A stretch of 44,212 nucleotides of DNA from NCBI GenBank assembly GCA_963748075.1, contig CAVVHQ010000045.1, positions 1-44,212 on the forward strand, in the 5' to 3' direction. Positions 15,612 through 25,630 of this stretch are shown here, piece by piece; the first letter of the stretch is position 1, and every line of letters starts with the position of its first letter. Below the pieces are notes generated by a model. It ran no database searches and had not been told where the DNA came from. It was given only the letters and a program-made list of their open reading frames with translations. A program made the translations under genes and the position numbers. The DNA comes from VRUE01 sp963748075 (GTDB lineage: Bacteria; Actinomycetota; Thermoleophilia; Solirubrobacterales; 70-9).

Positions 15612-16773
15612 GCCGCCGCCAGGCGGCGCGGGCCGCGAGCACGGCCGCCCCGATGCCGAAGCCGATCGCCAGGTTGCCGCTGAGCAGGGTCACGAGGCCG
15701 ACGCCGGCGGCGATCAGGCGGTCGTCGAGGCGCTCCAGCTGCCCCGCCAGCAGGCCGTGCTGGATCGCGACGAAGGCCAGCATCCCGGCCAGGGTGCCCG
15801 GCGCCAGCACCTGGAGCAGCGCCGGCAGCGAGGACCCCAGCCCGACCCCGAAGGCGACGAACAGCAAGCCGACCGCCAGGGTCGAGAGCCCGGTCCGCGC
15901 GCCGAGCTTGTAATGGGCGGTGACGCCGCCCGACCCGTGGCAGAGGGGGAGCGCGCCGCTGAGGCCGGCGCAGGCGTTGGCGGCGGCGATCGAGAGGGCG
16001 AGCCGGGCGGGGCGCACCCGCCGGGCGGCCAGGCCGAAGTAGCTGCGCTCGGCGTCGGCGGTGGCGACCACGGCGTTGCCGAAGGTGAGCGGCAGCTGTG
16101 CGATCACCAGCGAGGTGAGCGCGACGGCGAAGGCCCCGCCGCCTGGAACCGAGAGCGAGACCGGCTGCGGCCCGGCGTGCAGCTCGGGCAGGCCGCCGAC
16201 CGCCAGCCCCACCGCGGCGCCGCCCGCGAGCACGATCAGGCTGCCCGGCAGCGAGCGCCACCGGCAGGCGAACAGCAATGCGCAGGCGGAGGCGGCCATC
16301 GCGACGCCGAGGCCGGGCGACAGGGGCGGCAGGCCGGGCCAGTTGCCCTGTTCGGCGAGGTTCACCGCCGCCTTGGCGAGCAGCAGGGCGACGCTGGCCT
16401 GGATGCCGCGGACGAGCACCTGCGGGAAGCGCTGCGCCAGCCAGTCGGCGAGGCCGCCCGTCGCCAGAACCGCCATCGCAGCGGACATCAGCAGCGCTCC
16501 GGCGGCGAGCGTCGCCGCCGAGAGGTGCAGGGCGATCGCCGCCGCCGCGAAGGCCTTCAGCGGCTGCACGGGGACCGGCACCCTGAAGTACAGCGCGGTG
16601 CCGGCGTAGGCCAGGCCGGTGACGAGGAAGACGGCGGTCGCGTTGAGTCCGTTGAGGGCGATCATCGCGACCGCGATCGGGATCAAGATGCCGCTGTCGC
16701 CGAGCCCCCCGGCCAGCTCGTCGAGCGCTCGGCGGGCCGTCCCCCTCGCTCCGTCCCGGTCGAGGCTTCGCAC
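15571..16773 (-). CDS. MOT1-like molybdate (sulfate) permease
   Basis: A 400-residue polytopic membrane protein with about 10-11 hydrophobic segments. It has both MOT1/SulP-related signatures: VPVPVQPLKAFAAAAIAL (65-82) and PLCHGSGGVTAHYKLGARTG (276-295). Members studied in plants and algae are high-affinity molybdate transporters; bacterial members are mostly annotated by similarity. The GTG start is one base after the moaA stop, so it is the last gene of the nar operon and would feed molybdate to the cofactor pathway. No ModABC system is visible in the window. Confidence 0.85.
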   Translation of the reverse strand: MRSLDRDGARGTARRALDELAGGLGDSGILIPIAVAMIALNGLNATAVFLVTGLAYAGTALYFRVPVPVQPLKAFAAAAIALHLSAATLAAGALLMSAAMAVLATGGLADWLAQRFPQVLVRGIQASVALLLAKAAVNLAEQGNWPGLPPLSPGLGVAMAASACALLFACRWRSLPGSLIVLAGGAAVGLAVGGLPELHAGPQPVSLSVPGGGAFAVALTSLVIAQLPLTFGNAVVATADAERSYFGLAARRVRPARLALSIAAANACAGLSGALPLCHGSGGVTAHYKLGARTGLSTLAVGLLFVAFGVGLGSSLPALLQVLAPGTLAGMLAFVAIQHGLLAGQLERLDDRLIAAGVGLVTLLSGNLAIGFGIGAAVLAARAAWRRLSDRALPASAPPA

Positions 16774-16774
16774 C

Positions 16775-17773
16775 TCAGCCCCCGATCGCGCTCATCGTCC
16801 GCGCCGGCTGGCGGAAGCCGGGCTCGTTCACCCGGTGCTTCAGCTCCTTGCGCCAGACCGCCTCGCGGACGATCTCCGCCAGCTCCTCCTCGCCGGCCCC
16901 GTCGCGCAGCGGCCCTCGCAGGTCGGTCTCCTCGATCGAGAAGAGGCAGGTGCGCAACTTGCCCTCGGCGGTCAGGCGGAGGCGGTTGCAGTCGGCGCAA
17001 AAAGGTTCGGAGACCGGATTGACGAAGCCGATCTCCCCACCTCCGTCGGCGAAGCGGAACACCCTGGCGGTGGCCGAGGGCTCACGGGGCAGCTCCTCGA
17101 GCGGGTGGATCGCCTCGATCCGGCGGCGCAGCTCCTCTCCGGTGAGGACGGCGTCGGGGGTCCAGGCCCGATCCGCGTCGAGCGGCATGAACTCGATGAA
17201 GCGGACCTGGAAGGCGCTCGTCCGGGCGAACTCGCAGAAGCGCTCGACCTCGACCTCGGTGAAGTCGCGCATCGCCACCGCGTTGACCTTGATCGGGCGC
17301 AGCGACGGGTGGGCGGCGATCGCGTCGAGGCCGCGCAGCACCTGCGGCAGGGCGTCGCGGCGGGTGAGCTGGAAGAAGCGATCGCGCTGAAGCGAGTCGA
17401 GCGAGACGTTGACCCGGTCGATCCCCGCCCGGGCCAGGTCGTCGGCCTGCCGCTCGAGCAGGTAGCCGTTGGTGGTCAGCGAGAGGTCGCGGAGCCCGCC
17501 GATCCCGGCGAGCATCCCGGCCAGGCGGGGTAAGTCGCGGCGCACCAGCGGCTCCCCCCCGGTGAGGCGGACGTCCTCGACTCCCAGCCCCACCAGCAGG
17601 CCGACCAGCCGCTCGATCTCCTCGAAGCTGAGGATCTCCTCGCGCGCCAGCCAGGGGAGCCCCCCGGCCGGCATGCAGTACTGGCAGCGAAAGTTGCAGC
17701 GGTCGGTGACCGAGACGCGCAGGTCGGAGATCCGCCGCCCGTGGCCGTCGTGCAACGGCGTCTCAGGAGCCAT
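16775..17773 (-). CDS. moaA: GTP 3',8-cyclase
   Basis: A 332-residue radical SAM enzyme for the first molybdopterin step. The SAM cluster is C26-x3-C30-x2-C33 in TDRCNFRCQYCMPAGG. The second, C-terminal cluster lies in EPFCADCNRLRLTAEGKLRTCLF (Cx2Cx13C). The C-terminal Gly-Gly tail (MSAIGG) needed for activity is present. It overlaps narK by 11 bases and sits in the nar operon, apart from moaC and moaDE, which are about 3.8 kb away in a separate operon. Confidence 0.95.
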   Translation of the reverse strand: MAPETPLHDGHGRRISDLRVSVTDRCNFRCQYCMPAGGLPWLAREEILSFEEIERLVGLLVGLGVEDVRLTGGEPLVRRDLPRLAGMLAGIGGLRDLSLTTNGYLLERQADDLARAGIDRVNVSLDSLQRDRFFQLTRRDALPQVLRGLDAIAAHPSLRPIKVNAVAMRDFTEVEVERFCEFARTSAFQVRFIEFMPLDADRAWTPDAVLTGEELRRRIEAIHPLEELPREPSATARVFRFADGGGEIGFVNPVSEPFCADCNRLRLTAEGKLRTCLFSIEETDLRGPLRDGAGEEELAEIVREAVWRKELKHRVNEPGFRQPARTMSAIGG

Positions 17774-18992
17774 CGCCCGCGGGAGGAGGCGGTGGCTGCG
17801 ACCCGCCGCTCGCGCCGCCCGCCGGGGAGGCGGTGCGCGGCGGGGCGAGCCCGGTGGCGAGACCCGCGCAGAGCCAGGCGAAGGCGACCAGGAAGACGAA
17901 GCCGAGGACGAACTCGCCGGTCGTGTCCTTGACGACTCCCATCAGCAGCGGCGGGAAGAAGCCGCCGAGCCCACCGGCGGCGCCGATGATCCCGGTCGCG
18001 GCGCCGGTCGTGCGTGGGAAGTAGACCGGCACCTCCTTGAACACGGCGCCGTTGCCGAGCCCGAGAAACGTCGCCATCGTCAGCGAGAAGATAGTCACCG
18101 GAACGATAGCTGGACCGGAGGCCTGCCAGGCGAGGCCGATCGCGTCGACGCCGACACCGGCGAAGACCAGGACCAGCACCGGGCGAGCGCCGACCCGATC
18201 GGCGAGCCAGCCTCCCGCCGGTCGCGCCGCCGTGGCGAAGACGGTGAACCCGGCCGCCCGCAGGCCGGCGTCGGCGAGCGAGTAGTCGAACCAGTCGGTG
18301 AGCAGCTTGGGCAGGAAGATCGCCATCGCGACGAAGCCGCCGAAGGTGACGAAGTAGAAGATCGATAGCCGCCACAGGTCCCAACCCGAGCGCAGCACCT
18401 CCATGTAGGGGATGCGGTGGGAGTGACGGCCGGGCGCGTCGCGGGCGAGCACCGACCAGAGCAGCGCGTAGGCGCCGATCACGACGGCGAAGACGATCCC
18501 GGCGGTCGCCTGCCCGGCCGCGTCGCGGATCGCCGGCACCGAGAAGGCCGCCACGGCGGTGCCGATGTTGCCGACGCCGTAGACACCGAGCGCGAATCCC
18601 TGGCGGCGCTCCTCGTACCACTCGGCGACGAAGGGGATTCCGACCGCGAAGGAGGCGCCGGTCGTGCCGAGCAGGAAGCCGGCGCCGAGCAGGGCGGCGT
18701 AGCTGTGCGCGAAGCCGACCAGCAGGGCGGCGCCGGCCGAGAAGGCGAGCATCCCGGTGAAGACGATCCGGCCGCCGATCCGGTCGGTGAGCAGGCCGAG
18801 CGGGATCCGCAGCAGCGAGCCGAGGACCACGGGAATGGCGATCATCACCGAGGTTTCGGTGTTGGAGAGGCCGAGGTCGTCCTGCAGGCCCGGCGCCAGC
18901 GGCGCCAGCATGCCCCAGGCCGAGAAGCAGACGGCGAAGGCCAGCGTCGCCAGCAGCAGGTTCGGCGTCTGTCCGCGCGGGGAAGGTTCCAT
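17763..18992 (-). CDS. narK: nitrate/nitrite transporter
   Basis: A 409-residue, 12-TM major facilitator of the NNP family. Nitrate signature 1 lies in LGVYGVGNIGTAVAAFSVP, and signature 2 in GNGAVFKEVPVYFPRTTGAATGIIGAAGGLGG. The motif between helices 2 and 3 is PLGLLTDRIGGR. ATG at 18992 is two bases past the narI stop; a GTG at 18998 overlapping that stop is an equally plausible start. A long in-frame upstream extension is rejected because it lies inside narI. It probably imports nitrate and exports nitrite for NarGHI. Confidence 0.92.
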   Translation of the reverse strand: MEPSPRGQTPNLLLATLAFAVCFSAWGMLAPLAPGLQDDLGLSNTETSVMIAIPVVLGSLLRIPLGLLTDRIGGRIVFTGMLAFSAGAALLVGFAHSYAALLGAGFLLGTTGASFAVGIPFVAEWYEERRQGFALGVYGVGNIGTAVAAFSVPAIRDAAGQATAGIVFAVVIGAYALLWSVLARDAPGRHSHRIPYMEVLRSGWDLWRLSIFYFVTFGGFVAMAIFLPKLLTDWFDYSLADAGLRAAGFTVFATAARPAGGWLADRVGARPVLVLVFAGVGVDAIGLAWQASGPAIVPVTIFSLTMATFLGLGNGAVFKEVPVYFPRTTGAATGIIGAAGGLGGFFPPLLMGVVKDTTGEFVLGFVFLVAFAWLCAGLATGLAPPRTASPAGGASGGSQPPPPPAGDGS

Positions 18993-18994
18993 GG

Positions 18995-19741
18995 TCACGA
19001 TGCCTCTCTCGTTCGACGGGACGGGCTCGCCGCCGCACGCTGTCGCGGCGCACGGGGACGTCCGCCCCGGCTTCGGTAGGGGACAGGGCTGCGGCGGAGG
19101 AAGTCCACCGGGATGCTCCAGACGTGGACCAGCCGGGTGAAGGGCCATAGCGCGTAGAGGAACCACACGCCGACCACGTGGATCTGGAAGATCAGGCTGA
19201 CGCCGTCGCCGCTGATCAGCTCCGGCTTCGGATCGAGGACGAAGATCTGGCGGAAGTAGGGGGCGACCGTCTCGCGGTAGGCGACCGAGTCGCCGAGGTT
19301 GGTCAGCGTGGCGAGCAGCCCGGTGACGATCCCCAGCGCGAGCAGGGCGAAGACCGTGAGGTCCATCCGGGTCGTCGTCACCCGCACCCGCGGGAAGCGC
19401 AGGCGGCGGTAGAGCAGCGCGGCGAAGCCGGCGAGGACGGCGGCGCCGGCCGTGACGCCGCCGGCCACGGCGAGCACGTGGTAGGCGCTGTCGGAGAGGC
19501 CGACCGCCGCGGTCCAGGACTGCGGCACGAGGATGCCGAGCACGTGGCCGCCGATCGCCGCCAGCACGCCGAGGTGGAAGATCGTGCTGCCGAAGCGCAG
19601 CACGCGGCTCTCGAGGAACTGGGTCGAGCGGGCGCCCCAGCCGTACTGGTCGCTGCGGTAGCGCCAGGCGGTGCCGACCGCGAACACGGCGAGCGCCGCG
19701 TAGGGCAGGACCGCGTAGAGGAGGACCGAGCCCTGGCTCAC
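18995..19741 (-). CDS. narI: respiratory nitrate reductase gamma subunit (cytochrome b)
   Basis: A 248-residue, five-helix membrane subunit that takes electrons from menaquinol through two b hemes. The expected heme ligands are H56 and H66 (IFHLGVLAAIGGHVLG) and H188 and H206 (QIHVVGVWFLYALWPFTRLVHVW). RxxDxxxV-type helix starts and the terminal LVHVWSIPVDFLRRSP are typical. The C-terminal ~35 residues are Arg/Ser rich and not conserved. The GTG start overlaps narJ by 4 bases. Confidence 0.94.
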   Translation of the reverse strand: MSQGSVLLYAVLPYAALAVFAVGTAWRYRSDQYGWGARSTQFLESRVLRFGSTIFHLGVLAAIGGHVLGILVPQSWTAAVGLSDSAYHVLAVAGGVTAGAAVLAGFAALLYRRLRFPRVRVTTTRMDLTVFALLALGIVTGLLATLTNLGDSVAYRETVAPYFRQIFVLDPKPELISGDGVSLIFQIHVVGVWFLYALWPFTRLVHVWSIPVDFLRRSPVPYRSRGGRPRAPRQRAAASPSRRTREAS

Positions 19742-20397
19742 TCGCGCCCCCCGACCAGCGGCTGCGGCGGCGGACCGCCGGGCACCGGCATCACCTCGGG
19801 CGGCGCGAACGGCTCCAGGCCGACCTGCTCGCTGGGCGGGCCCTCGGCCGCGAGGCGCTTGATCCGCGTCACCTGCCTCTCGGTCAGGCTCGGCAGGCCG
19901 TCGACGACGGCGTCGAGCAGCTCGGCGAAGGGGCTGTCCTCGCGGTGCAGGCTGTCGCGGACCAGCTCGATCGCCGGCCGGTGGCGGTCGAGCAGATCGC
20001 GCCCGACCGGCTCGGGGGCGAGGGCGCAGAACTCGAGCATCAGGGGCAGGAAGTCGGGCAGCTCGGTCTCCTCGCCCTCGAAGCCCGCCGCCGCGTATGC
20101 CTGCTTCAGCTTGAGCAGCGCCAGGCCGCGCTGGCGGCTGTCGCCGTGCAGGTGGTAGGTGAGGTGAAGGCTGCGCTGCCGAGCGAAGTCGAAGGTCTCG
20201 ACGTAGGCCGCGCGCAGCTCGCTGAGCGGGCGCTCCCAGTACCAGGCGAGGAAGGAGGCGAAGCGCTGGGCCTGGCGGCCGCGCAGCGGCGCCAGCTCGG
20301 CCGGGTCGAGCCCGGCGACCGCCTCGCGCCCGACGGCGCTCGGGTACTGGAGCAGGACCGAGGCCAGCTTCAGCGGGTGGACGGGCTCAGCCGGCAC
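19738..20397 (-). CDS. narJ: nitrate reductase maturation chaperone
   Basis: A 219-residue TorD/NarJ-type chaperone that helps insert the Mo cofactor and Fe-S cluster into NarG before membrane docking. Visible features are LLQYPS at the start, YVETFDFARQRSLHLTYHLHGDSRQRGLALLKLKQAYAAAGFE (about 65-107) and LPDFLPLMLEF. The proline-rich tail is not conserved. The GTG start overlaps narH by 11 bases. Confidence 0.93.
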   Translation of the reverse strand: MPAEPVHPLKLASVLLQYPSAVGREAVAGLDPAELAPLRGRQAQRFASFLAWYWERPLSELRAAYVETFDFARQRSLHLTYHLHGDSRQRGLALLKLKQAYAAAGFEGEETELPDFLPLMLEFCALAPEPVGRDLLDRHRPAIELVRDSLHREDSPFAELLDAVVDGLPSLTERQVTRIKRLAAEGPPSEQVGLEPFAPPEVMPVPGGPPPQPLVGGRE

Positions 20398-21961
20398 CGT
20401 TGGCGCTCCTCCGCACGAGGTGGTCGCGGATGTCGAAGTCGGGGTCGGGGCCGCTCTCGGGCTCGGGGCCGGGGTCGTCCGGATGGGCCATGCCCGGCGG
20501 CAGCGCCGCCCCGTCGACGAAGTCGATCCCGCAGGAGCCCTGCTCGGCGAAGGCGGCCGGGGAGGCCTCGCCGTGGCGCTTGGGGATCACGTAACGCTCG
20601 TCGTAGTCGCCGATCGCGACCATGCGGAACATCGCCTCGACCTCGGCGGGGTCCATGCCGACCTCGCGGGCGATCTCGGGATCGGCCTCGCCGGCAACGT
20701 TCTCAGCCCGCATGTAGCGGCGCATCGCGACCAGGCGCCGCAGCGAGCGTCGCACCGGCTCGGGGTCGCCCGCCGCGAGGAAGCCGGCCAGGTAGGAGAC
20801 CGGGATGCGCAGCTCCTCGATCGCGGCGAAGACGTCCTCGGAGCGACCGCCGTCGCGGACCAGCGACTCGCCCAGGCTCTCGACCGGCGAGAGCGGCGGC
20901 ACGTACCAGACCATCGGCAGGGTGCGGTACTCCGGGTGCAGCGGCAGGGCGATCCGCCAGCGCTTGCACATCGCGTAGACGGGCGAGCGGCTCGCCGCCT
21001 CGATCCAGTCATCCGGGATCCCGTCGCGGCGCGCCTGCTCGCGAACGTCGGGGTCGTCGGGGTCGAGCATGATGTCGAGCTGGCTCTCGATCAGCTCGTG
21101 CTCGTCGGCGACCGAGGCGGCCGCCTCGACCCGGTCGGTGTCGACCAGCACGACGCCGACGTGGCGCAGGCGGCCGACGCAGGTCTCCGAGCAGACCGTC
21201 GGCATCCCGGCCTCGATCCGCGGGTAGCAGAAGTTGCACTTCTCGGCCTTCCCCGTCTGCCAGTTGAAGTAGACCTTCTTGTAGGGGCAGCCGGAGACGC
21301 AGAAGCGCCAGGAGCGGCAGGCCTCCTGGTCGACCAGGACGATCCCGTCCTCCTCGCGCTTGTACATCGCCCCCGAGGGGCAGGAGGCGACGCAGGAGGG
21401 GTTGATGCAGTGCTCGCAGATCCGCGGCAGGTACATCATGAAGGCCTGCTCGAACTCGAGCTTGACCTCCTCCTCCAGGGCGCGCCGGTTGGGGTCCTTG
21501 GCGGCGTGCTCGCGCGAGCCCGCCAAGTCGTCCTCCCAGTTGGGGCCCCACTGGAGGTCGAGGTCGCGCCCGGTGACCTGCGACTTCGGCCTGGCGGCCG
21601 GCTGGCGCTCCCCCGCCGGGGCCGAGATCAGCTGGTCGTAGTCGTAGGTCCAGGGCTCGTAGTAGTCCTCGATGCCCGGCAGGTCGGGGTTCCAGAAGAT
21701 GTTGGCCAGCTTGTGCAGCCGCCCGCCCGCGCGCAGCTTCAGCTTGCCCTTGCGGCCGAGCTTCCAGCCGCCGTTCCACTTCTCCTGGTCCTCGTAGTCG
21801 CGCGGGAAGCCGCGGCCGGGCTTGGTCTCGACGTTGTTGAACCAGGCGTACTCCATGCCGCGCCGGTTGGTCCAGACGTTCTTGCAGGTGACCGAGCAGG
21901 TGTGGCAGCCGATGCACTTGTCGAGGTTCATCACCATCCCCATCTGGGCCCGGACGCGCAT
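20387..21961 (-). CDS. narH: respiratory nitrate reductase beta subunit (Fe-S)
   Basis: A 524-residue electron-transfer subunit. The first cluster motif is LDKCIGCHTCSVTCKNVW. Then come CEHCINPSCVASCPSGAMYKR and CRSWRFCVSGCPYKKVYFN, where Trp replaces a Cys as in the [3Fe-4S] site of E. coli NarH, and KCNFCYPRIEAGMPTVCSETC. The family C-terminus ERYVIPKRHGE is present. The ATG at 21961 shares one base with the narG stop (TGATG). Because of the narG frame break, the same frame runs unbroken from the narG start, giving a spurious giant fusion. Confidence 0.95.
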   Translation of the reverse strand: MRVRAQMGMVMNLDKCIGCHTCSVTCKNVWTNRRGMEYAWFNNVETKPGRGFPRDYEDQEKWNGGWKLGRKGKLKLRAGGRLHKLANIFWNPDLPGIEDYYEPWTYDYDQLISAPAGERQPAARPKSQVTGRDLDLQWGPNWEDDLAGSREHAAKDPNRRALEEEVKLEFEQAFMMYLPRICEHCINPSCVASCPSGAMYKREEDGIVLVDQEACRSWRFCVSGCPYKKVYFNWQTGKAEKCNFCYPRIEAGMPTVCSETCVGRLRHVGVVLVDTDRVEAAASVADEHELIESQLDIMLDPDDPDVREQARRDGIPDDWIEAASRSPVYAMCKRWRIALPLHPEYRTLPMVWYVPPLSPVESLGESLVRDGGRSEDVFAAIEELRIPVSYLAGFLAAGDPEPVRRSLRRLVAMRRYMRAENVAGEADPEIAREVGMDPAEVEAMFRMVAIGDYDERYVIPKRHGEASPAAFAEQGSCGIDFVDGAALPPGMAHPDDPGPEPESGPDPDFDIRDHLVRRSANGAG

Positions 21962-24900
21962 CAGTACTCGACCTCCGTGCGGCGCTTGCGGACGATGATC
22001 AGCTGGTCGCGCTGCGGGCCGGTCGGCCCGTAGTAGTTGAAGCCCCAGGAGAGCTGCGCGTAGCCGCCGATCATGTGAGTCGGCTTGATCGTGATCCGGG
22101 TCAGCGAGTTGTCGGTCCCCCCTCGCGCCCCCGAGACCTCGGAGACGGGCACGTTCACGTGGCGGTCCTGGGAGTGGTAGAAGAGCGCCACCCCGGGCGG
22201 CACCCGGTGGGAGACGACGGCGCGGCAGGCGACGACGCCGTGGCGGTTGTAGACCTCGAGCCAATCGTTGTCGGCGACGCCGATCCGCTCCGCGTCGGAG
22301 TCCGCCAGCCAGATCGCCGGCCCGCCGCGGAACAGAGTCAGCATGTGCAGGTTGTCCTGGAACTCGGAGTGGATCGACCACTTCGAGTGCGGGGTCAGGT
22401 AGCGCACGGTGATCTCGAGCCCGTCCTCGACCGCCGGCTCGCCCGCCAGGCCGAGCAGCTGCCCGGCGTCGACCGGCGGCCGGTAGGCGGGCAGGCCCTC
22501 GCCGAGGTCGAGCATCCACTCGTGGTCGAGGTAGAGCTGCTGGCGGCCGGTCAGCGTGCGCCAGGGGATCGAGCGCTCGAGGTTGGCGGTGAACGGCGAG
22601 TAGCGGCGCTCGCGCGACTCCAGGCCCGACCACTCCGCCGAGGGCATCACCTTGCGTGGCTGGGCAACGAGGTCGCGGAAGCTGAGGCGCTCGTCCGGCG
22701 TGCTCGGAGGGGATGTCGGCGAGCGGCCGCCCGGTGCGCCGCTCCAGGGCGCGGAAGCTCTCCACCGCGAGACGGCCGTTGGTGGTGCCGGAGAGCGCCA
22801 GGATCGTCTCGCAGACCTCGACATCGCGCTCCAGCCGCGGCCGTCCGGCGCCGACGCCCTCTCGAGCCACGCCGTTGCGCTCGCCCAGCTCGGCGACCTC
22901 CTGCGCCGGTTTCCAGGAGACGCCCTTCGCCCCCGTCCCGAGCTGCTCGACCAGGGGGCCGAGCGCGGTCATCTTCTCGGCCACCGCGCCGTAGTCGCGC
23001 TCGACCGCGGTCAGGCCCGGCATCGTCTTCCCCGGGACCGGCTCGCACTCGCCCTTGCGCCAGTCGCGGACCCGGCCGCCGGGCTGGCCCAGCTCGCCCG
23101 GGGTGTCGTGCATGAGCGGCGTGGCGACGATGTCGGTGCGGGTGCCGAGGTGCTCGGCGGCCAGCTCGGAGAAGCGGGTGGCGATCCGGTTGAACGCCTC
23201 CCAATCGGACTTCGCCTCCCAGGGGGGCGGGATCGCCGCGTTGAACGGGTGGACGAAGGGGTGCAGGTCGGTGCTGGAGATGTCGTGCTTCTCGTACCAG
23301 GTGGCCGCCGGCAGGACGACGTCGGAGTAGATGCAGGAGCCGTTCATGCGGAAGTCGATCGTGGTGAAGAGGTCGAGCTTGCCCTCGGGCGCCTCCTCCC
23401 GCCAGCGGACCTCCTCGGGGCGGTCCTCGGACGCCGACTCCGAGGAGCGCACGGCGGCGTCGGGGACGCCGAGCAGGTGGCGCAGGAAGTACTCGTGGCC
23501 CTTGCTCGAGGAGCCGAGCAGGTTGGCCCGCCAGAGGTTGAGCACGCGGGGGAAGTTGGCCGGGTCGTCGGGGTCCTCGCAGGCGAAGCCGAGGCGGCCG
23601 GCGCGCAGCTCCTCGACCACGTGGTCGGCCGGCTCGCGTCCCGCCGAGCGGGCCTCGTCGGCGAGGTCGAGCGGGTTGCGGTCGAAGCTCGGCGCCGCCG
23701 GCAGCCAGCCCAGGCGCACCGCCTGCGCGTGACAGTCGGCGGTGTGCCGCCTGCCCATCGTGCCCGGGCCGGCCGGCGAGGAGAACTCCTCGGCGCCGAA
23801 GGTCTCATAGCGCCACTGGTCGGTGGCGAGGTGCCAGAACGGCGTCGCCGGCTGCTGGCGCGCCGGCCGGTTCCAGTCGAGCGCGAAGGCGACGGTCTGC
23901 CAGCCGGTCAGCGGCCGCACCTTCTCCTGGCCGACGTAGTGCGCCCAGCCGCCGCCGTTGACGCCCTGGCAGCCGCAGAAGAGGACCAGCGAGAGCATCG
24001 CCCGGTAGGTCTGGTCGGAGTGGAACCAGTGGTTGGTGCCGGCGCCCATGACGATCATCGAGCGCCCCCGGGTGCGCTCGGCGTTGGCCGCGAACTCCCG
24101 GGCGATCCGAAGGCAGCGCCCCGCGTCGACCCCGGTGAGGACCTCCTGCCAGGCCGGGGTGTGGGGCTCGCTCGCGTCCTCGTAGCCGCTGGGCCAGGAG
24201 CCGGGCAGCCCCTCGCGGCCGACCCCGTACTGGGCGAGCGCGAGGTCGAAGACCGTCGTCACCAGCTTGCCGCCGATCCGCTTGGCGGGAACGCCGCGCA
24301 CCATCGTCGTGCCTCCCTCGCTCTCGCCGCCGTCGAAGCGCGGCAGCGTCACCTCGACCGCCTCCTCGTGGCGGCCGAGCAGGGTCAGGGCAGGCTCGAT
24401 CCCTTCCAGGTCGAGGTTCCAGCTGCCCTCGCCCCGCTCGCCCCAGCGGTCGCCGATCGTGCCGTTGGGCACGGCGGCCCGACCGTCGCGAGCATCGAGG
24501 ACGACCGTCCTCCACTCGGCGTTCTCCTCCTTGCCGCCGAGATCGGAGGAGCGCAGCAGGGCGTCGCCGGCGTAGGTCCCGTCCTCGCGCTTGCGCAGGG
24601 TGACGAGGAACGGCAGGTCGGTGAAGCGGCGCGCGTAGTCCTCGAAGTAGTCGACCTGGCGGTCGACGAAGAACTCTCTGAGCACGACGTGGCCCATCGC
24701 CATCGCCAGGGCGCCGTCGGTGCCGGCGCGGGCGGGCAGCCAGTGGTCGGCGAACTTGGTGTGGCCGGCGTAGTCGGGGGAGACGACGACCACCTTCTGG
24801 CCGCGGTAGCGCGCCTCGGTCATGAAGTGGGCGTCGGGGGTGCGCGTCTGGGGGACGTTGGAGCCCCAGAGCACGAGGTAGGAGGCGTCCCACCAGTCGG

Positions 24901-25630
24901 CCGACTCGGGCACGTCGGTCTGGTCGCCCCAGATCTGCGGCGAGGCCGGCGGCAGGTCCGCGTACCAGTCGTAGAAGCTGAGCGAGACGCCGCCGATCAG
25001 CGAGAGGAAGCGGGTGCCGGCCGAGTAGGAGACCATCGACATCGCCGGGATCGGCGAGAAGCCGACGATTCGGTCGGGCCCGTACCTGCGGATCGTGTGC
25101 ACGTGGGCGGCCGCGATCAGCTCGACGACCTCGTCCCACTCGGCGCGCAGGAAGCCGCCCTTGCCGCGCTGCGACTTGTAGGCGCGCGCCTTCTCGGGAT
25201 CCTCGACGATCTCCGCCCAGGCCTCCACCGGGTCGCCGAGCCGCTCGCGCGCCTCGCGGAACATCTCCAGCAGCACCCCGCGCACGTAGGGGAACTTCGG
25301 CCGCAGCGGCGAGTAGATGTACCAGGAGAAGGAGGCCCCGCGAGGGCAGCCGCGGGGCTCGTAGTCGGGCGTCTCGGGGCCGTTGGAGGGGTAGTCGGTC
25401 TGCTGCGTCTCCCAGGTGACCAGGCCATCCTTGACGTGGATCTTCCAGGAGCAGGAGCCGGTGCAATTCACCCCGTGGGTGGAACGGACGACCCTGTCGT
25501 GCTGCCAGCGCCGCCGGTAGGCGGCCTCCCAGTCGCGGGAATAAGTCGAGCGCTCGTTCCAGCCGTCGGCTGAGCGCTGGCGCGGCTCGAAGAACTGCCG
25601 CGCTCGCAGCAGCGCTTGCCGATCAGACAT
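21961..25630 (-). CDS. narG: respiratory nitrate reductase alpha subunit, with one apparent frameshift
   Basis: About 1,220 residues, the Mo-bis-MGD catalytic subunit. The FS0 cluster ligands are H52, C56, C60 and C95 (THGVNCTGSCSWK, EPRGCPRGAS), and the Mo ligand is D221 in SFYDWYADLPPASPQ. The N-terminus lacks a cleavable Tat signal, as in cytoplasmic-facing NarG. At 22699-22712 the frame changes after RPLADIPS; the C-terminal quarter (TPDERLSFRDLVAQP ... HSKWSIHSEFQDN ... GFNYYGPTGPQRD) is one base out. Deleting one C from the CCCC run at 22709-22712 restores DIPPSTPDERLSF. If the shift is real, the encoded enzyme lacks its last ~245 residues and nitrate respiration would fail. The intact downstream operon makes a sequencing error likely. 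Confidence 0.9.

Noticed and set aside
22652..25573. Plus-strand 973-codon frame antisense to narG
   Set aside because: Low-complexity antisense shadow of a GC-rich gene, no domain, no ribosome-binding site.
20387..25630. A single 1,747-residue NarG-NarH fusion protein
   Set aside because: The frame connects only because of the narG frame break; between about 22700 and 21961 the translation is Arg/Pro/Ala-rich noise while the true NarG C-terminus is in the next frame, and narH has its own ATG.
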